Shown: positions 4,970-7,204 of the stretch, piece after piece | Layout of the letters: every line of letters begins with the position of its first letter | Numbering within the stretch: the stretch's first letter is position 1 | NCBI GenBank assembly: GCA_022776785.1 | Contig: JALFHA010000310.1 | Location: forward strand, 1-7,204 | Reading direction: 5' to 3' | Length of the DNA stretch: 7,204 nt | From: Clostridiales bacterium | GTDB lineage: Bacteria; Bacillota; Clostridia; Christensenellales; Aristaeellaceae | Position numbers and translations under genes: made by a program | Notes under the pieces: model-generated | What the model saw: only the letters and a program-made list of their open reading frames with translations | Databases searched by the model: none | Told to the model about the DNA's origin: nothing

Positions 4970-7189
4970 ATGGAGACCATCGAGGCCTTCGCGGAGGAAA
5001 CGGTATTCCGCAACGACGAGAACGGCTATACCGTGCTGGTCGTGCGCAGCGGCAAATCGCGTGTGTCCGCCGTGGGCGTCATGCCCCCGATTGCCACGGG
5101 AGAAAAGCTGCGCCTGACGGGCGAGTGGGTCGAGCACCCGGTCTACGGGCGGCAGATCAAGGTCAGCGCTTGCGAAATCGAGAAGCCGACGACGCTCTCC
5201 GGCATTGAGAAATACCTCTCCAGCGGCATGGTGCGCGGCGTGGGCCCGGCGACGGCCAAGCTGCTGGTCAAGCACTTCGGCGAAAAGACGCTCGATGTGC
5301 TCTATGCCGAGCCGGAGCGGCTGCTCGAGGTGCCGGGCATCGGCGAAAAGCGCGCAAGCATGATCGCAGAGAGCTATGCCGAGCAGGCGCAGCAGCGCGA
5401 GGCGATGGTGTTTTTGCAGAGCTATGGGGTCACGCCGTCGCTGGCGGTGAAGATCTTCAAGCAGTACGGTGACAACACGAAGCAGGCCATCATGCAGAAC
5501 CCCTACCGGCTGGTGGAGGACGTGGAGGGCGTGGGCTTCAAGACCGCGGACAGGATCGCTGCGTCGCTGGGCGTGGAGCGCGACAGCGAATACCGCATCA
5601 GCGCGGGCGTGAAATACGCGCTTGCCGACGCGACCAACGGCGCGGGGCATTGCTATCTGCCTAGAAACGTGCTCTCTGTCACGGCGCAGCGGCTGCTGGG
5701 CAACGACGAGGACGCCATCGAGCGGATGATCGACAGCCTGATTCTATCCCACCAGCTCACGGCGCAGATGCTCCCCGACCCGGATGGGGAGGAGCAGGAG
5801 GCGGCGATTTACCTGCCGCAGACCTTCCGCGCGGAAAACGAGGTCGCCCGCCGCCTGCGGGAGATGCTCGACGCCATGCCCGAGAGCATGACCGACGACC
5901 TGACCGCACAGCTCGACGAGATTGAGCGCATGGAGGGCTTCACGCTGCATCCCCAGCAGAGGCTGGCCGTCGAGACGGCGGTGCGCTCCGGCATGACAGT
6001 GGTGACGGGCGGCCCCGGTACGGGCAAGACGACGATCATCAAGTGCATCATCAAGCTGCTGAGCGTGCACGGAGATATCGCGCTGGCCGCGCCGACGGGA
6101 CGTGCCGCCAAGCGCATGAGCGAGGCGTGCGGCATGGAGGCCAAAACGCTGCACCGTCTGCTCGAGTACGGCGGCGAGGACGGCGACTTCGCGCGCACAC
6201 AGGACAACCCGCTCGAGCTCGACACGCTGATCATCGACGAGATGTCGATGGTGGACATCTTTCTGATGCGCTCGGTGCTGCGCGCGCTCGTGCCCGGCAC
6301 GCGGCTGATTATGGTCGGCGATGCAGATCAGCTTCCGAGCGTGGGGGCGGGCAACGTGCTGCGCGATATCCTCGACAGCGGCGTCGTGCCCTCTGTGCGG
6401 CTGACGGAAATCTTCCGACAGGATGAAAAGAGCATGATCGTCTACAACGCGCACCGCATCAACCGCGGCGAGCCACCCCGGCTGAACGCGAAGGGCAGCG
6501 ATTTCTTCTTCGAGCGCGCGTCCTCTCCGGCGGATGCGGCCGCGCGCATCGTGGAGCTGTGCGCGACCCGCCTGCCGGGCTTTCTGGGCGTGGAGCCCGT
6601 GCGGCAGATTCAGGTGCTCTCCCCGACCAAAAAGGGCGATTGCGGCGTGTGGGCGCTCAACGTGCTGCTGCAGGCGCGCTTCAATCCGCCTGCGCCGGGC
6701 AAGCAAGAGCGTACGCGCGGCGATACCGTCTTCCGCGAGGGAGACAAGGTGATGCAGACGCGCAACAACTACCAGATCGAGTGGCGGCGCGAGGGCGTAT
6801 TCGGCTGGGAGAAGGGACAGGGCGTCTTCAACGGCGATATCGGCTTTGTGACCGAAATCGACACGCAGGAGAAGACGATTACCGTCTGCTTTGACGACGA
6901 GCGGGAGGCCGTCTACGAGGGCGGCGACATCGACGACCTCGAGCTGGCGTACTGCATCTCCGTGCACAAGAGCCAGGGCAGCGAGTTTCCCGTGGTCGTG
7001 ATGCCCGCGGTCGGCGGGCCGCCGATGCTGCTCACGCGCAATCTCCTCTATACCGCGGTGACGCGCGCGCGCAAAATGGTGATGCTCGTGGGCCGGGAGG
7101 CCGCCATCGAGCAGATGATCGCCAACGTGAACACGCGCCGCCGCTACAGCGCGCTGCGCTGGCGGCTTGAGCAGGTGGCGGCGCTGTGA
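4970..7189 (+). CDS. recD2: RecD2 / RecD-like ATP-dependent 5'-to-3' DNA helicase (SF1B)
   Basis: A 739-residue complete RecD2-type helicase, a cytoplasmic DNA repair and replication-fork enzyme that works without RecBC. The N-terminal part is an OB-like domain (about 1-70), followed by helix-hairpin-helix DNA-binding motifs around 88-100, LEVPGIGEKRASMI (119-132) and VEGVGFKTADRIA (185-197), characteristic of RecD2 rather than RecD of RecBCD. Helicase motifs are all present: HPQQ (327-330, Q motif), Walker A GGPGTGKTT (347-355, K353), motif Ia APTGRAAKRM (374-383), Walker B IIDEMSMVD (421-429, D423/E424), motif III GDADQLPSVGAGNVL (450-464), motif IV LTEIFRQ (478-484), motif V region NGDIG and YCISVHKSQGSEFP (661-674), and motif VI LLYTAVTRARK (692-702). 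Length is usual for the family. The gene is separated from the upstream unit by a strong terminator, so it needs its own promoter or readthrough. In B. subtilis recD2 (yrrC) lies in the same general region as the MltG and U32 homologues. Confidence 0.96.
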   Translation: METIEAFAEETVFRNDENGYTVLVVRSGKSRVSAVGVMPPIATGEKLRLTGEWVEHPVYGRQIKVSACEIEKPTTLSGIEKYLSSGMVRGVGPATAKLLVKHFGEKTLDVLYAEPERLLEVPGIGEKRASMIAESYAEQAQQREAMVFLQSYGVTPSLAVKIFKQYGDNTKQAIMQNPYRLVEDVEGVGFKTADRIAASLGVERDSEYRISAGVKYALADATNGAGHCYLPRNVLSVTAQRLLGNDEDAIERMIDSLILSHQLTAQMLPDPDGEEQEAAIYLPQTFRAENEVARRLREMLDAMPESMTDDLTAQLDEIERMEGFTLHPQQRLAVETAVRSGMTVVTGGPGTGKTTIIKCIIKLLSVHGDIALAAPTGRAAKRMSEACGMEAKTLHRLLEYGGEDGDFARTQDNPLELDTLIIDEMSMVDIFLMRSVLRALVPGTRLIMVGDADQLPSVGAGNVLRDILDSGVVPSVRLTEIFRQDEKSMIVYNAHRINRGEPPRLNAKGSDFFFERASSPADAAARIVELCATRLPGFLGVEPVRQIQVLSPTKKGDCGVWALNVLLQARFNPPAPGKQERTRGDTVFREGDKVMQTRNNYQIEWRREGVFGWEKGQGVFNGDIGFVTEIDTQEKTITVCFDDEREAVYEGGDIDDLELAYCISVHKSQGSEFPVVVMPAVGGPPMLLTRNLLYTAVTRARKMVMLVGREAAIEQMIANVNTRRRYSALRWRLEQVAAL

Positions 7190-7204
7190 GCGGGCTGAGG
7201 GAGC
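7186..7204 (+). CDS. Possible start of a further gene, cut by the window end
   Basis: A GTG at 7186 overlaps the recD2 stop in GTGA, a common coupled arrangement, and AGGTGG (7173-7178) lies seven bases upstream. The frame stays open through the last complete codon (M-S-G-L-R-E). Only six codons are visible, so the product cannot be identified. In some Clostridia recD2 is followed by comF, which is a guess from context only. Confidence 0.25.

Noticed and set aside
4902..5117. A 71-codon plus-strand frame starting in the recD2 leader
   Set aside because: No ribosome binding site, overlaps the real recD2 start in another frame, and is rich in arginine and serine like other shadows.
5744..6967. 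A 407-codon minus-strand open frame opposite recD2
   Set aside because: Overlaps the conserved helicase motifs on the other strand. Composition is typical of an antisense frame in GC-rich DNA.
19..7189. The window as a defence island or mobile gene cluster
   Set aside because: All five proteins are conserved housekeeping families in a neighbourhood typical of Bacillota. RecD2 here has the standard chromosomal domain order and no fused nuclease or defence domain.

Overview
The window looks like a chromosomal segment of a GC-rich Bacillota, most likely an anaerobic Clostridia lineage of the gut type. This is inferred from the gene set (RNase J, a YlbF-family protein, MltG, a U32 protein and a RecD2-type helicase), strong AGGAGG-like ribosome binding sites, TTG/ATG start usage and GC-rich codons. 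No gene allows a genus to be named. All supported genes lie on the + strand. There are no tRNA or rRNA genes, no CRISPR array, and no transposase, integrase or phage gene.

Layout: (1) 19-1671, a complete ribonuclease J. (2) 1672-1810, an intergenic stretch with two small hairpins and a terminator-like hairpin. (3) 1811-2164, a small helical YlbF-family protein. (4) 2214-3413, the membrane-anchored lytic transglycosylase MltG, starting at TTG. (5) 3413-4648, a U32-family protein related to tRNA/rRNA/ubiquinone hydroxylation factors, overlapping mltG by one base (TGATG). (6) 4649-4969, a 321-base gap that is the least ordinary part of the window. It holds a run of compact hairpins, several sharing the apex GC-(3-5 nt)-GC, which ends in a strong intrinsic terminator, and then a second foldable segment in front of recD2. 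(7) 4970-7189, a RecD2/RecD-like superfamily 1 DNA helicase. A further gene may start at 7186 with a GTGA overlap and run off the window.

The protein genes are housekeeping: RNA decay (RNase J, perhaps YlbF), control of peptidoglycan strand length (MltG), RNA modification (U32) and DNA repair (RecD2). mltG and the U32 gene look translationally coupled. The terminator at 4846-4866 probably closes that unit and separates recD2. No new multi-gene system is evident. The best candidate for something undescribed is the hairpin array at 4691-4866, which may be a dispersed intergenic element, a structured RNA, or an elaborate 3' end of the upstream operon.
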